Source of the DNA: Phycisphaerales bacterium
Lineage (GTDB): Bacteria; Planctomycetota; Phycisphaerae; Sedimentisphaerales; Anaerohalosphaeraceae
DNA length: 25,629 bases
Assembly: GCA_011053245.1 (NCBI GenBank)
Contig: DRGS01000193.1
Location: 1-25,629 of the forward strand
Direction: 5' to 3'
Every line of letters starts with the position of its first letter. Position 1 is the stretch's first letter. The notes under the pieces were generated by a model. The model was not told the DNA's origin, made no database searches, and saw nothing but the letters and a program-made list of their open reading frames with translations. Below, in pieces: positions 1 through 8,103 of this stretch. The position numbers were made by a program, and so were the translations under genes.

Positions 1-686
1 AACCGAGGATATGTATATCCTTTTTCCGTGTCATATCGGCAAAAGTTTCCATCGGGACGCCTAACCCACATTTTTTTCATTGAAGTTGAAAATAGTCGGT
101 TCCAGGCAATATGATCAATATCCAGTTCAACAAGAACTATGGGATCGATACAAATAATCTGATATTTCCTGTCTACTCTCGCGGCAGAAATAATACCTTT
201 TTTATATGCGGTTTTGAAATCGCCTAATCCTCTATAGCTACTATATAAACCACTACGTCTAATGCCGGGATTATTCCTAAAGGCCTGGTGGTGAATACTG
301 CATCTGAATAAACCCTTGTCTTTAATCAATTGGATGTATTCCTCGAAAGTCATCTTTTGCATATCCTGATTTTGAGTGTATTTCTGACATTTGCGCACAA
401 TGTCATAAGGTCTGTATTTCCTGGTCTTATTACCTTGTTCGTATGCCTGCCAGTAAACTTTTCCCTTCACATAAAGGGTAGTGCCAAAACCCTTTTGGGT
501 CTCAGTTATAAACCTGGTTAATCTTCCATCTTCGGCATATAATCTGTAATCAGGTTTTATTACATCCGGCACAATAACCCCGCATTCATAGTCCTCATTT
601 AGAACCGTGGTGCTAAGGTCATGGTATTTAGCGCACCCGGAAATCAATATTCCAGTTAAACAAAAAACTATATTTATATATTTCAT
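1..686 (-). CDS. Lipoprotein, paralogue of the next gene (3' end cut by window edge)
   Basis: The frame is open from an ATG at 684-686 to the window's left edge, about 228 codons, so the C-terminus is missing. It starts with a short lipoprotein signal (MKYIN, then a hydrophobic stretch) and a lipobox ISGC with Cys18 as the expected lipidated residue. The mature part matches the neighbour at 720-1676: both have a KPxxxLYxxDG segment, a YW motif, and the block KYQIIC followed by an acidic-hydrophobic stretch and IAWNR. I recognise no named family. It lies 33 bases downstream of its paralogue on the same strand, so one transcript is likely. Sequence just before the ATG (AGTGGAAAC) is a weak ribosome-binding site. 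Function unknown; membrane anchoring is inferred from the signal only. Confidence 0.75.
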   Translation of the reverse strand, partial: MKYINIVFCLTGILISGCAKYHDLSTTVLNEDYECGVIVPDVIKPDYRLYAEDGRLTRFITETQKGFGTTLYVKGKVYWQAYEQGNKTRKYRPYDIVRKCQKYTQNQDMQKMTFEEYIQLIKDKGLFRCSIHHQAFRNNPGIRRSGLYSSYRGLGDFKTAYKKGIISAARVDRKYQIICIDPIVLVELDIDHIAWNRLFSTSMKKMWVRRPDGNFCRYDTEKGYTYPR

Positions 687-719
687 GTTTCCACTTTCAT
701 TAGAGTTTATTGGATGAGA

Positions 720-1676
720 TTAATTTTTTTGGGCCGTAACTATCCACTTGTTATTATTTTTTGTCAAATACAAATAACCCCACGAAACTTCAATCCGACC
801 CTTAGTTTCTGAGATCATTTCCACCGGCTGATCTTTAACTTCTAAATCCGGTGAAAACCAGCGAGGATTTTCAACGTATGGCATTTCCAAACCATAATCC
901 AAACCGTTCGGCAGGGCCAGTCCATTTACCAGGCGCAACGATCTGTCGGTTCCATGTGCAGCAGAATAGAATCCATTTGCCGTGTCATATGTGTCGAAGC
1001 TATGACCATTTTTTCTGGCAACGATTGCTTGATCAACACCAATAGTTCTATTAGCTCTTGTCCATCTTCTGTAACTGTAAGAAAAAACTCTGTTCCAGGC
1101 TATATTGTCGATTTCCAGCACAACAGCGACTAATGGCTTAAGGCAGATGATCTGGTATTTTTTCTTTATGAGCTTAGCCTCGATGAAACCGGTTTCAAAC
1201 GCACCCTCTAATTCAGTCAGGTCTAAAGACTCGGTGTTAGTTAACTTCTGGAATTGCCCAAAATTTATTATATTGGAATCACTCTTATCGATATAGGGCT
1301 TACAGCTTTGAGAAATGTTGTAGGGATAAAATCTCTCATCGAATAATGACGGCTTATCTTTGACGTCTTTGACTCGCCAGTAGTATTTTGCCTCAAAACA
1401 CCCATACCCTGTAGGATGTCCTATGCACGGCCTTTCAGCCTGAAGCGTAGCCTTATTACCGTCTCCTGAATACAGAGTATTGGCCGGTTTCAAATCACCT
1501 GGAATAACAAATACTTTTTCTCCTGGCTGTTTTACGGTGCTATTATGAGATTCATGCTTGGTAAAGGCACACCCGGATGTAAAGTTAAGCCCTGCGAGTA
1601 CCAAAAACATCATGACCTGACATTTCCCATTTAAACATTCACGCAACAAATCAGCCATACGTCTTGTCTTTTTCAT
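720..1676 (-). CDS. Lipoprotein, paralogue of the upstream-edge gene
   Basis: A 318-residue protein of unknown function. An AAAGGAG at 1684-1690 lies only one base before an ATG at 1680-1682 but seven bases before the ATG at 1674-1676, so I take the latter as the start. The N-terminus is basic (KKTRR), then hydrophobic (VMMFLVLAGL), then a lipobox TSGC with Cys at about residue 36 of this start. The signal is long; an inner Met pair near residue 22 could also be used. The region around residues 165-210 (KKYQIIC and IDNIAWNR) is closely matched in the partial gene at 1-686, showing a tandem duplication that has since diverged strongly elsewhere. No enzymatic motif is visible. Probably co-transcribed with its paralogue. 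Confidence 0.75.
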   Translation of the reverse strand: MKKTRRMADLLRECLNGKCQVMMFLVLAGLNFTSGCAFTKHESHNSTVKQPGEKVFVIPGDLKPANTLYSGDGNKATLQAERPCIGHPTGYGCFEAKYYWRVKDVKDKPSLFDERFYPYNISQSCKPYIDKSDSNIINFGQFQKLTNTESLDLTELEGAFETGFIEAKLIKKKYQIICLKPLVAVVLEIDNIAWNRVFSYSYRRWTRANRTIGVDQAIVARKNGHSFDTYDTANGFYSAAHGTDRSLRLVNGLALPNGLDYGLEMPYVENPRWFSPDLEVKDQPVEMISETKGRIEVSWGYLYLTKNNNKWIVTAQKN

Positions 1677-1754
1677 TTTCATTCTCCTTTATACATATAC
1701 CATTAATACATTAACTATTTTGACAAAAGAACATTTCTTTCGCCACAATTTGGA

Positions 1755-2225
1755 TTACCTATTGATCTGACCCCGGATCTTTTCAAGCATCGAGATCAAC
1801 TTCTTCTGCTCGGATTCGCTAAGGCACGACATCACCCTCTTTACTTCCTTTGCATAAATCGGATCGACCTTTTCCAGCAGGGCCTTACCCTTAGCCGTAA
1901 GCTTAATAATATTGTACCGCCTGTCATCGGCAGCGGTCCGCTTGACCAGGTTTGTCTTTTCCATCCTGTCGATCAGCGAAGTAATATTGGCCCGGTTGAC
2001 TAACATCATATCGCTCAACTGCGCCTGACTTAGCCCCCCGTCGTCATTACTCTGGGTCCCTAACAGCAGCATCACGTTAAACTGAACGTCCGTCAAGCCG
2101 TATTGCTTCAAAAACTCCGTTATCCACTTCTTGAAACCGGTCCCGGTATAGTAAACATTCAGTATCGCCTCATGCTGACCCAGCCGGATCGGGTTCTTAA
2201 ATCCTAATTCTTCTTTTAAACTCAT
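1755..2225 (-). CDS. MarR-family transcriptional regulator
   Basis: A 156-residue winged-helix protein of normal MarR length. The recognition region reads LSQAQLSDMMLVNRANITSL (about residues 65-84), followed by IDRMEKTNLVKR and the wing AADDRRYNIIKLTAKG, whose DRR is the usual MarR wing signature. Terminal helices (residues 10-45 and 115-156) would form the dimer interface. The start is supported by AAAGGG seven bases upstream. MarR proteins usually repress nearby genes and release DNA on binding a small phenolic or redox signal; the ligand cannot be read here. The gene lies between the lipoprotein pair (same strand, 73 bases downstream) and a divergent lipoprotein gene, either of which could be a target. 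Confidence 0.9.
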   Translation of the reverse strand: MSLKEELGFKNPIRLGQHEAILNVYYTGTGFKKWITEFLKQYGLTDVQFNVMLLLGTQSNDDGGLSQAQLSDMMLVNRANITSLIDRMEKTNLVKRTAADDRRYNIIKLTAKGKALLEKVDPIYAKEVKRVMSCLSESEQKKLISMLEKIRGQINR

Positions 2226-2265
2226 GTCAGTACCCTTTGTCCATGTTTTAATGCTTCATATATAT

Positions 2266-2293
2266 ACTATACACCAAAAAACCAACCTGTCAA
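2266..2293 (-). promoter_or_regulatory. Sigma-70-type promoter of the MarR gene
   Basis: On the minus strand a TTGACA (2288-2293) is followed after 16 bases by TATAGT (2266-2271). It sits about 40 bases before the MarR start codon. The -10 is embedded in an alternating TA run, a plausible place for autorepression. Confidence 0.65.
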
Positions 2294-2379
2294 ATAAATT
2301 CTGATAAATTTGCAAAAAATTTCCCAAACCGGCATTTTCGCCTGAAAACCCCCGAATAAGCCACAAAAAAACCCGCCCA

Positions 2380-2435
2380 AGCCGTTAAGGCTCACCGAGA
2401 TATAGACGTGAGCGTTTTTCGGCTGCACATAGCCG
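2380..2435 (+). other. Nested and mutually exclusive hairpins in an intergenic region
   Basis: AGCCG (2380-2384) can pair with CGGCT (2420-2424), enclosing GCTCAC/GTGAGC (2390-2395 with 2408-2413), which is followed by five T. CGGCT can instead pair with AGCCG at 2431-2435, and AGCC (2380-2383) can pair with GGCT (2389-2392). The element lies between the two divergent promoters, so neither mapped transcript covers it. It may be a terminator, a small RNA or an operator; I recognise no known riboswitch. The rest of 2226-2548 holds only these promoters. Confidence 0.35.
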
Positions 2436-2489
2436 CAATAACACCATTTTTAATCGTTCCTCACCGTTACCTGCGCATAGGTATTACAC

Positions 2490-2519
2490 TTGACAGCCAC
2501 CCCCTCCCTGATGTATGAT
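2490..2519 (+). promoter_or_regulatory. Sigma-70-type promoter for the helical lipoprotein gene
   Basis: TTGACA at 2490-2495 and TATGAT at 2514-2519 are separated by 18 bases. Transcription would start near 2526, about 29 bases before the chosen start codon. Confidence 0.65.
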
Positions 2520-2554
2520 GTGACAGTTAATATACATGTTTTCTGGAGATGAAA

Positions 2555-4288
2555 GTGACTGATATTGGACCTAAATTTTACAAAAAAACTTTAATTTGCC
2601 TCACCGCCGCTGTTGTCGTCATCATAGCCGTTGGTTGTTCGGACAACCCCCAGGACAAAGCCGCCAAGGATCTCAGAGCCCAAACACAGGATGCCCTCGA
2701 TATCGCATATTCAAAGGGGGATTTTGAAAAGGCCCGCAAGCAGATAAAAACCGCCCTGGCCCGCAACGGTAAGTCCATCGCGACGGATACGGCACACCTG
2801 GCACTTGCCAATCTCGCATACGAACAGGCACAGACCGTGACCTCTTCGCTTGGCAATACCGCGCAACCTATAAAGGACAACCTCAAAAACATCTCGCTTA
2901 AAGCAACCGCTCTCAACGAAACTATGATCGAAATGAATCGCCTTGAAAATCTCTTCATCGCAACGGAAACGGAAATTGCCGAACTCAACAAGACACTTAA
3001 CGGCGATTCTGCCAACATCGGCACGAAACAAAAACTCCGCCAGGCCAAAGCCGATCTTGACGGCCTGCGAAAAAAAGTTGCCGACCTGGAAGAAACAAAC
3101 CGTCAAGCCAGTACCAATATCGATCAAATAGAGTATAAAGCCGACGAGAAAGCACGCCAGGCCGAACTCGCTGTAGGCGATGAAAAACTCAACCTGAAAA
3201 AACAAGGATACGACCTCCTGCTGTCAAAGATGGAATATACTTCGATCGTTCAGGGAACCGATGACAAGACAAAAACCCTGCAAAGCAAAATAGCAATCGT
3301 TGCTCCGCTCGTCGCAAAACTTGAAACAGACGTCATCAAATTTCAAAACAAAATTAAAAGCATAAAAAGCTCACCCAATAATGATCAGCTAAGGGCACAA
3401 TACAGAGAAGCAAAGAACAGCCTCGAAAAGCATAACGCGGGCATTGCTTCCCTGGCAGGCTCTCTTGGCAGGGCCATCGATTCGTGGAACCAGGAAACTC
3501 AACCGGCTCTTTCGCTCTTCGAACAGGCCGCCGACAATTACAAAAAGGCAAGAGCAAGCAACATTAGAGATATCGCTAAAGCATCGCTTGCCGACACATA
3601 CTTCGCAATTGCCTCGGTCCATTTCGCAGCCATTAAACTAAACACGCATGTCGCCTCGCAACTTCAGGCAACGGCATTGGCAATAAGCGGCTCAGGCGCA
3701 ACTACTCTCGATAGCCTCGGCGAAACATGTCGTGAAAACGCTTCCGCCGCCGCTGAAAAAAGTATGCAAAACTTCGACCTCGCAATTGAAACTTACGCCC
3801 AACTTTCCGATAACTCTCGCAATGATAAGTTCACCTACTCCGCCATAAAGGGACATCTCCTTGCCCTCTACGGCAAGATGCAACTGGCAGAGGATATCGG
3901 CGAAACCGACCTCGCCAACAGTACCAAAGAGCAAACTACCCCGCTACTCGAAAAGGCCGCCGAGTGCGACCCCCAATTCGATACGTCCATAACCGCCAGG
4001 CTCTTTAATGGTTCCGAAGGATACATACCTGCTCTCACCATCGACAGCACAACTTACTATAACGGAATGAAAGCGATGTTTCAGCCGTGGAAAGCCCTGC
4101 CTCTCGACCAAAAAGAGGTCGCAGTCAACATTCTCATTGAAATGGTAGACGCCATGAAAAACCCACGCGATCCGGAAGAGTTTAACCGCATAATCGGCCC
4201 GGAAATAAAAATGCTCAGGGAAGCATTAGCCAGAGGTTTCGAAGAAGAGATAGCTGATTCCGGAGGTTATGACCCGAACTCTTTTTAG
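2555..4288 (+). CDS. Long helical (coiled-coil) lipoprotein of unknown function
   Basis: About 577 residues from a GTG at 2555. An ATG at 2549 abuts the TGGAG with no spacing, whereas the GTG has six bases, so GTG is preferred. The N-terminus carries basic residues (KFYKK), a hydrophobic stretch (LICLTAAVVVIIAV) and VGC-SDN, a lipobox with Ala at -3, Cys at about residue 28. The rest is rich in Ala, Lys, Glu and Gln. Segments near residues 100-230 and 255-320 have heptad-like spacing and probably form coiled coils; repeated AAxxYxKAR and AAEKSMQNFDLAIETYAQL segments resemble TPR-like helical pairs. No catalytic motif is visible. A structural or scaffolding role at a membrane is inference. It has its own promoter and stands 128 bases before the antiporter gene. 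Confidence 0.8.
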   Translation: MTDIGPKFYKKTLICLTAAVVVIIAVGCSDNPQDKAAKDLRAQTQDALDIAYSKGDFEKARKQIKTALARNGKSIATDTAHLALANLAYEQAQTVTSSLGNTAQPIKDNLKNISLKATALNETMIEMNRLENLFIATETEIAELNKTLNGDSANIGTKQKLRQAKADLDGLRKKVADLEETNRQASTNIDQIEYKADEKARQAELAVGDEKLNLKKQGYDLLLSKMEYTSIVQGTDDKTKTLQSKIAIVAPLVAKLETDVIKFQNKIKSIKSSPNNDQLRAQYREAKNSLEKHNAGIASLAGSLGRAIDSWNQETQPALSLFEQAADNYKKARASNIRDIAKASLADTYFAIASVHFAAIKLNTHVASQLQATALAISGSGATTLDSLGETCRENASAAAEKSMQNFDLAIETYAQLSDNSRNDKFTYSAIKGHLLALYGKMQLAEDIGETDLANSTKEQTTPLLEKAAECDPQFDTSITARLFNGSEGYIPALTIDSTTYYNGMKAMFQPWKALPLDQKEVAVNILIEMVDAMKNPRDPEEFNRIIGPEIKMLREALARGFEEEIADSGGYDPNSF

Positions 4289-4416
4289 GCTGTTGGAGTT
4301 CACTTGATCACATCTTTTTAGAAAAACTGCACCAAATCACCAAAAGCTGTCGATACACATCTAATGCATATACTTAACTCTCTCAATATCCGTTTCACAG
4401 GAAAGGCGTTAGAATA

Positions 4417-6105
4417 ATGTTAGCCTCAATCTTAGCTTCTCAAACCCAACACGGTCTAAACGCCATTCTCATCCTTGGGATCGCTATCTTCGGCGGAACC
4501 GTCGGTGCCAGACTTTTTCAAAAGTTACGAATCCCGCAGGTCGTCGGCTACGTCGTCATCGGGATCATACTTGGCCCGATGCTGACAAAAGTCATCGACC
4601 TCGACACAGTAACAGCATTTGAACCGTTCAATTTGTTCGCCCTTGGCATCATAGGATTCATGGTCGGCGGGGAACTAAAGAGTGAGATCTTCGTAAAATT
4701 CGGCAAACAGGCACTGGCGATTCTCGTCTTCGAGGGCCTTACGGCATTCTTGCTGGTCAGTCTCCTCACCTTCGGAATAACCCTTGCCTTCACCGGCAAC
4801 CTCAACATCGCCATAGCCGCAGGCGTAGTCTTCGGAGCGATATGCACCGCCACCGACCCGGCTTCGACCATGCAGGTTCTGTGGGAATACAGAACACGCG
4901 GCGTGCTCTCTACCATGTTGATGGCGATAGTCGCGCTCGACGATGCGCTCGCACTCGTTCTCTATGCCATCGCCGTCAGCGTCGCAAGCGTATTTACCGG
5001 ATTAGGTGAGGTCTCATTCGCACACGCGCTGGGAGAATCGCTTTTGGAGATAGTCCTCTCGCTCGTTCAGGGCGTCACCGCAGGATACATACTCACATGG
5101 ATAATCAAACGCAACGACGACCACGAAAAAATACTCGCATTTACAATAGGCTCGGTCATGCTCTCTATCGGTTTGGCGGTCCTGTGGCATCTCGACGTCA
5201 TACTCGCAGCCATGGCACTCGGCATAACAATGATAAATCTCGCGCCACGACGCACAAAGATCAGCTTCGAACTTGTACACAGATTTGCCGCACCCGTCTA
5301 CGTCCTGTTCTTCGTACTCGTCGGAGCAAGGCTCAACATCATGCATGTAGACAAAATGATCCTGCTGCTCATAGCCGCCTATGTAATAGGCTCGATCGTC
5401 GGAAAGACGTCCGGCTCATGGATGGGCGCAAAATACTCAAAGGCTCCGAAGGTCATCAGAAAATATCTCGGCTTTTGTCTCTACCCGCAAGGCGGTATCG
5501 CCGTCGGACTCCTGATCGCCGCAAGTCATCGCTTCGACGAGGAGATAAGCCAGATAATAGTAATGGTCGTGATCGCCAGCGTATTCTGCTTGCAGTTAAT
5601 AGGCCCGTTCGCTGCCAAGTTCGGCGCAAAAAAAGCCGGTGAAATAGGCCTCAACATCACCGAAGACGACCTGATAAAAACATACAAAGTCTCCGACATT
5701 GCCGAAACCGACGTCCCCGTCATAAACGCCGGCACACCGATAAGCGAAATTTTAGCCACATTCGCCAACACCGACGCTTATTTCTACCCCGTCATCGACA
5801 AAGCCAACAAACTCATCGGGTCAATAACCATGGAAGGCATGCGGAACACATTCACAACTCAGGGCATAAACGACTGGCTCATCGCGCTGGACATCATGCA
5901 GCCGGTCATCGCGACAACTACCCCCGATACCAATCTCGAAAAGGCTATCAAAAAATCAAAAGAACTCGATCTCGAATTCATGCCCGTCATTTCCGAACAG
6001 CAGGAATTCGCCGGCGTCGTCAATTTACGCTCACTTTACAGGAAGATCAGCGCGACCATACTCGAAAAACAGAAACAAGCCGACGCAATGCAAGAGCAGA
6101 TTTAA
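4417..6105 (+). CDS. CPA2-type sodium(potassium)/proton antiporter with two CBS domains
   Basis: A 562-residue inner-membrane protein. Residues 15-400 hold a dozen or so hydrophobic helices typical of the monovalent cation:proton antiporter fold. The discontinuous-helix motif TATDPAS (144-150, Asp147) and the adjacent Asp175-Asp176 in ALDDALAL are the ion-binding signature; an Asp-Asp pair is usual in electrogenic CPA2 members, while CPA1 members have Asn-Asp. Residues 420-545 form two CBS repeats (DIAETDVPVINAGTPISEIL and DIMQPVIATTTPDTNLEKAI), which in other transporters bind adenine nucleotides and gate activity. AGGAAAGG lies ten bases upstream of the ATG. The likely job is exchange of Na+ or K+ for H+ under cytosolic nucleotide control; which ion cannot be told. 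No partner subunit genes adjoin. Confidence 0.88.
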   Translation: MLASILASQTQHGLNAILILGIAIFGGTVGARLFQKLRIPQVVGYVVIGIILGPMLTKVIDLDTVTAFEPFNLFALGIIGFMVGGELKSEIFVKFGKQALAILVFEGLTAFLLVSLLTFGITLAFTGNLNIAIAAGVVFGAICTATDPASTMQVLWEYRTRGVLSTMLMAIVALDDALALVLYAIAVSVASVFTGLGEVSFAHALGESLLEIVLSLVQGVTAGYILTWIIKRNDDHEKILAFTIGSVMLSIGLAVLWHLDVILAAMALGITMINLAPRRTKISFELVHRFAAPVYVLFFVLVGARLNIMHVDKMILLLIAAYVIGSIVGKTSGSWMGAKYSKAPKVIRKYLGFCLYPQGGIAVGLLIAASHRFDEEISQIIVMVVIASVFCLQLIGPFAAKFGAKKAGEIGLNITEDDLIKTYKVSDIAETDVPVINAGTPISEILATFANTDAYFYPVIDKANKLIGSITMEGMRNTFTTQGINDWLIALDIMQPVIATTTPDTNLEKAIKKSKELDLEFMPVISEQQEFAGVVNLRSLYRKISATILEKQKQADAMQEQI

Positions 6106-6174
6106 TACCAATGGGTTTTTTATTTTCGCGTTGGCCGGTTTATAAGCTGTTGCGAAAAATCCTTTAGCCGCGAA

Positions 6175-6343
6175 CTTAGGGGCTTGTTGCTCAATTGGCT
6201 TTCGAGCAAAATTGCTTGAATTTTTGTGCTCTTCAAGGCAAAAAACACAGCTAAAGCTATTCTTTGGCGAGGCTTTTTAACGAAGAAGGGGGCAAAAAGG
6301 CAAGTGATTTTGCCGTAATGTAATTGGGCAACACGCCCTTAGG
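6175..6343. repeat. Intergenic element bounded by an imperfect 23-base inverted repeat
   Basis: The 348-base gap 6106-6454 has no convincing ORF. Its 6175-6197 arm pairs with 6321-6343 at 18 of 23 positions. Inside are two further hairpins: 6212-6220 with 6232-6241 (TTGCTTGAA against TTCAAGGCAA, one-base bulge) and GGCAA/TTGCC (6299-6303 with 6310-6314). The layout resembles a small non-autonomous repeat (MITE-like) or a structured RNA. I see no target-site duplication. It could also just be a complex 3' end of the antiporter mRNA. Confidence 0.4.
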
Positions 6344-6350
6344 GGCGTGT
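6331..6350 (+). terminator. Hairpin, possible terminator of the antiporter transcript
   Basis: ACACGCCC and GGGCGTGT form a perfect 8-bp stem with a TTAG loop. Only four T follow (6353-6356), so termination may be weak. It overlaps the right arm of the inverted repeat above. Confidence 0.4.
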
Positions 6351-6454
6351 GGTTTTCGTAATTCAGTACAAAGGTAAAATTTGCTGGCTTTTTCGATATT
6401 TCAACCGATAATTACTTCCAAAATAATAATCATCTCTTCTAAAAAGGGTATTTC

Positions 6455-6874
6455 GTGAAACGCTATCTGTTCAGAAAGGACCAAAGGCTGCGATCAAACA
6501 ACCAGTTCCGCGCCGTATTGGCCAGAAAATGCATCGCCAGCGACCGGTTAACCACCCTTGCAATCGTCGAAAACAGCGAATCCGGACCAAGACTCGGCGT
6601 CTCTGTCGGCAAATCTTACGGAAATGCGGTCCGACGGAACCGAATAAAACGCCTTTCAAGAGAAATTTTTCGCCTGAATCAGCATAATATCCCGCCCGAA
6701 TACGACTATTTGTTAATTTTCTCGCCGAAAATGTCGAAAAAATCTAAGACAAAAGGCCCAATAGAGTCCCGGAAACCAAACTTTGACGAGTTGCAAACGT
6801 CTTTTTTGGACCTGGTCGAACTCGCTATCAATAGGGCACGGCTTAAACCCAAAATGCCGTCAACAGCAAATTAA
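6455..6874 (+). CDS. rnpA: Ribonuclease P protein component
   Basis: The 139-residue basic protein binds RNase P RNA and helps it cut 5' leaders from precursor tRNAs. The family signature is clear: FRKDQRLRSNNQFRAVL at the N-terminus, then RLGVSVGKSYGNAVRRNRIKR (about residues 46-66) with the conserved RNR core, then LSREIFR. A C-terminal insertion rich in Lys and Ser (about residues 93-108) makes it slightly longer than the usual 110-120. The start is GTG, with AAGGG eight bases upstream. Unlike the common arrangement, no rpmH precedes it; the upstream gene is an antiporter. A MerR-type gene follows after 13 bases, and the MCE gene follows that, so the three are probably co-transcribed. Confidence 0.95.
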   Translation: MKRYLFRKDQRLRSNNQFRAVLARKCIASDRLTTLAIVENSESGPRLGVSVGKSYGNAVRRNRIKRLSREIFRLNQHNIPPEYDYLLIFSPKMSKKSKTKGPIESRKPNFDELQTSFLDLVELAINRARLKPKMPSTAN

Positions 6875-6887
6875 TCGGATAAAGTCA

Positions 6888-7139
6888 GTGACCGAAAAAG
6901 ACGATTTAATGCAAATAGGACCGACCGCAAAAAAGGCTGGTATTTCCCGCCAGACTTTGCAATACTATATTATGTTAGGTCTCCTCGAAGCTACGGAGAC
7001 CACTGATTCGGGGCGGAGAAAATTTGACGCAAAAGCGGTCGAACGAATTAAACTGATTAAGAAACTTAACGAAAGCGGTTATCCTCTTCGAGCGATAAGG
7101 GATCTGTTCCTCGAAGGCCATGCGGATTCGAAAGGGTAA
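6888..7139 (+). CDS. Small MerR-type helix-turn-helix protein
   Basis: Read from the GTG at 6888 this gives 83 residues; an ATG at 6909 would give 76. A longer reading that overlaps rnpA has a non-MerR N-terminus and is unlikely. The body is a MerR HTH with wing: IGPTAKKAGISRQTLQYY (HTH), then LGLLEATETTDSGRRKFD (wing) and ERIKLIKKLNESGYPLRAIRDLF (second helical pair). The protein ends just after the DNA-binding domain; it lacks the long dimerisation helix and the ligand or metal loop. It could dimerise poorly, use a partner, or act as an accessory DNA-binding factor. It lies between rnpA and the MCE gene with gaps of 13 and 4 bases. Confidence 0.8.
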   Translation: MTEKDDLMQIGPTAKKAGISRQTLQYYIMLGLLEATETTDSGRRKFDAKAVERIKLIKKLNESGYPLRAIRDLFLEGHADSKG

Positions 7140-7143
7140 GCAA

Positions 7144-8061
7144 GTGACCGATTACTACACCAAGCAGAGAAAACGTAACATGTTAGTCGGCGGTTTTGTC
7201 ATCGTCGCCTTCTGCATCTTTCTCTGGTTGATCTTCATATTCGGCGAGTTACCCGTTGCCGTCAGCGGCCTGAGATCGTTTGAGGTTCTTGTAAACTTTC
7301 CGCAGGCGCCAGGCGTCCAGAAAAATACCGCCGTCAAGTATTTGGGCTATCAGGTCGGACGCGTTATCGGTGTTACACCGCCGTTTCTGTTTACCGACTC
7401 GATAACAGGGAAAAAATATCATCAGATAAAAGTAACACTCGCCATAGACAAGCAGTTTCGTGACATACCATCCAACGTCGATATAGTCATCGTCAAAAGG
7501 TCTATGGCTTCGAGCTATGTCGACTTGCAGGTCGATCCGAACCGTGCCCTCGAACCAATGGATCCCAAACGCCCCGAAACCAGATTCCTTACATCGAACA
7601 TGCCGCCCCTCTACGGTACAACCGGAATGATGAGCGAGTTCTTCCCGAAAGACGTAAAGGAAAAACTCGAAAAACTCACCGACTCCGTCACGCGCCTTGC
7701 CGACAGTGCAAACGAGATCATCGGCGACAAAGCCAACCAAGCCAACATAAGGCAGAGCCTTGCCAACATAAACGCAGCAACCGCTCAGGCGACCGAGACG
7801 CTCAAGTCGTTAAAGAGCTTTGCCGATACCGGCGAAGATCGCATAAAGCAAACCGCAGACAAACTCGCTGCCGCACTTGACGAGATCAACGTAATACTAA
7901 CCCGGATCAACGAAGGCGACGGATCAATGTCAAAACTCATAAACGACCCGCAACTGTACGAAAACCTACTCGACAGCAGCCAGGAACTACAACTCGCACT
8001 CGAACAACTAAAGATACTCGCTGCAGACATGAACAAAAAAGGAATAAAGCTAAAGTGGTAA
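7144..8061 (+). CDS. MCE (MlaD-like) lipid-transport substrate-binding protein
   Basis: A 305-residue protein read from GTG at 7144, which has AAAGGG seven bases upstream; an ATG at 7120 inside the preceding gene is the alternative. Residues 14-37 (NMLVGGFVIVAFCIFLWLIFIF) form one N-terminal membrane anchor. It is followed by a single MCE domain (about 45-135) with the family's features: FEVLVNFPQAPGVQKNTAVKYLGYQVGRVIGV. The C-terminal half (180-300) is helical with heptad-like LEKLTDSVTRLADSANEI segments. MCE proteins oligomerise into rings that pass phospholipids or other lipids between membranes with an MlaE-type permease and MlaF-type ATPase. Neither partner gene is in the window, so its complex must be encoded elsewhere. 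It converges with the SdpI/HAAS gene. Confidence 0.88.
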   Translation: MTDYYTKQRKRNMLVGGFVIVAFCIFLWLIFIFGELPVAVSGLRSFEVLVNFPQAPGVQKNTAVKYLGYQVGRVIGVTPPFLFTDSITGKKYHQIKVTLAIDKQFRDIPSNVDIVIVKRSMASSYVDLQVDPNRALEPMDPKRPETRFLTSNMPPLYGTTGMMSEFFPKDVKEKLEKLTDSVTRLADSANEIIGDKANQANIRQSLANINAATAQATETLKSLKSFADTGEDRIKQTADKLAAALDEINVILTRINEGDGSMSKLINDPQLYENLLDSSQELQLALEQLKILAADMNKKGIKLKW

Positions 8062-8103
8062 AACCCTCATAACCACACCCCTTCACCTATACTGATTTCA
8101 CCA

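Noticed and set aside
5097..5642. 181-codon open frame inside the antiporter gene
   Set aside because: Arg-rich out-of-frame reading of a clear transporter gene; no start signal.
6106..6454. rpmH (ribosomal protein L34) upstream of rnpA
   Set aside because: No short Lys/Arg-rich frame with the L34 text is present on either strand.
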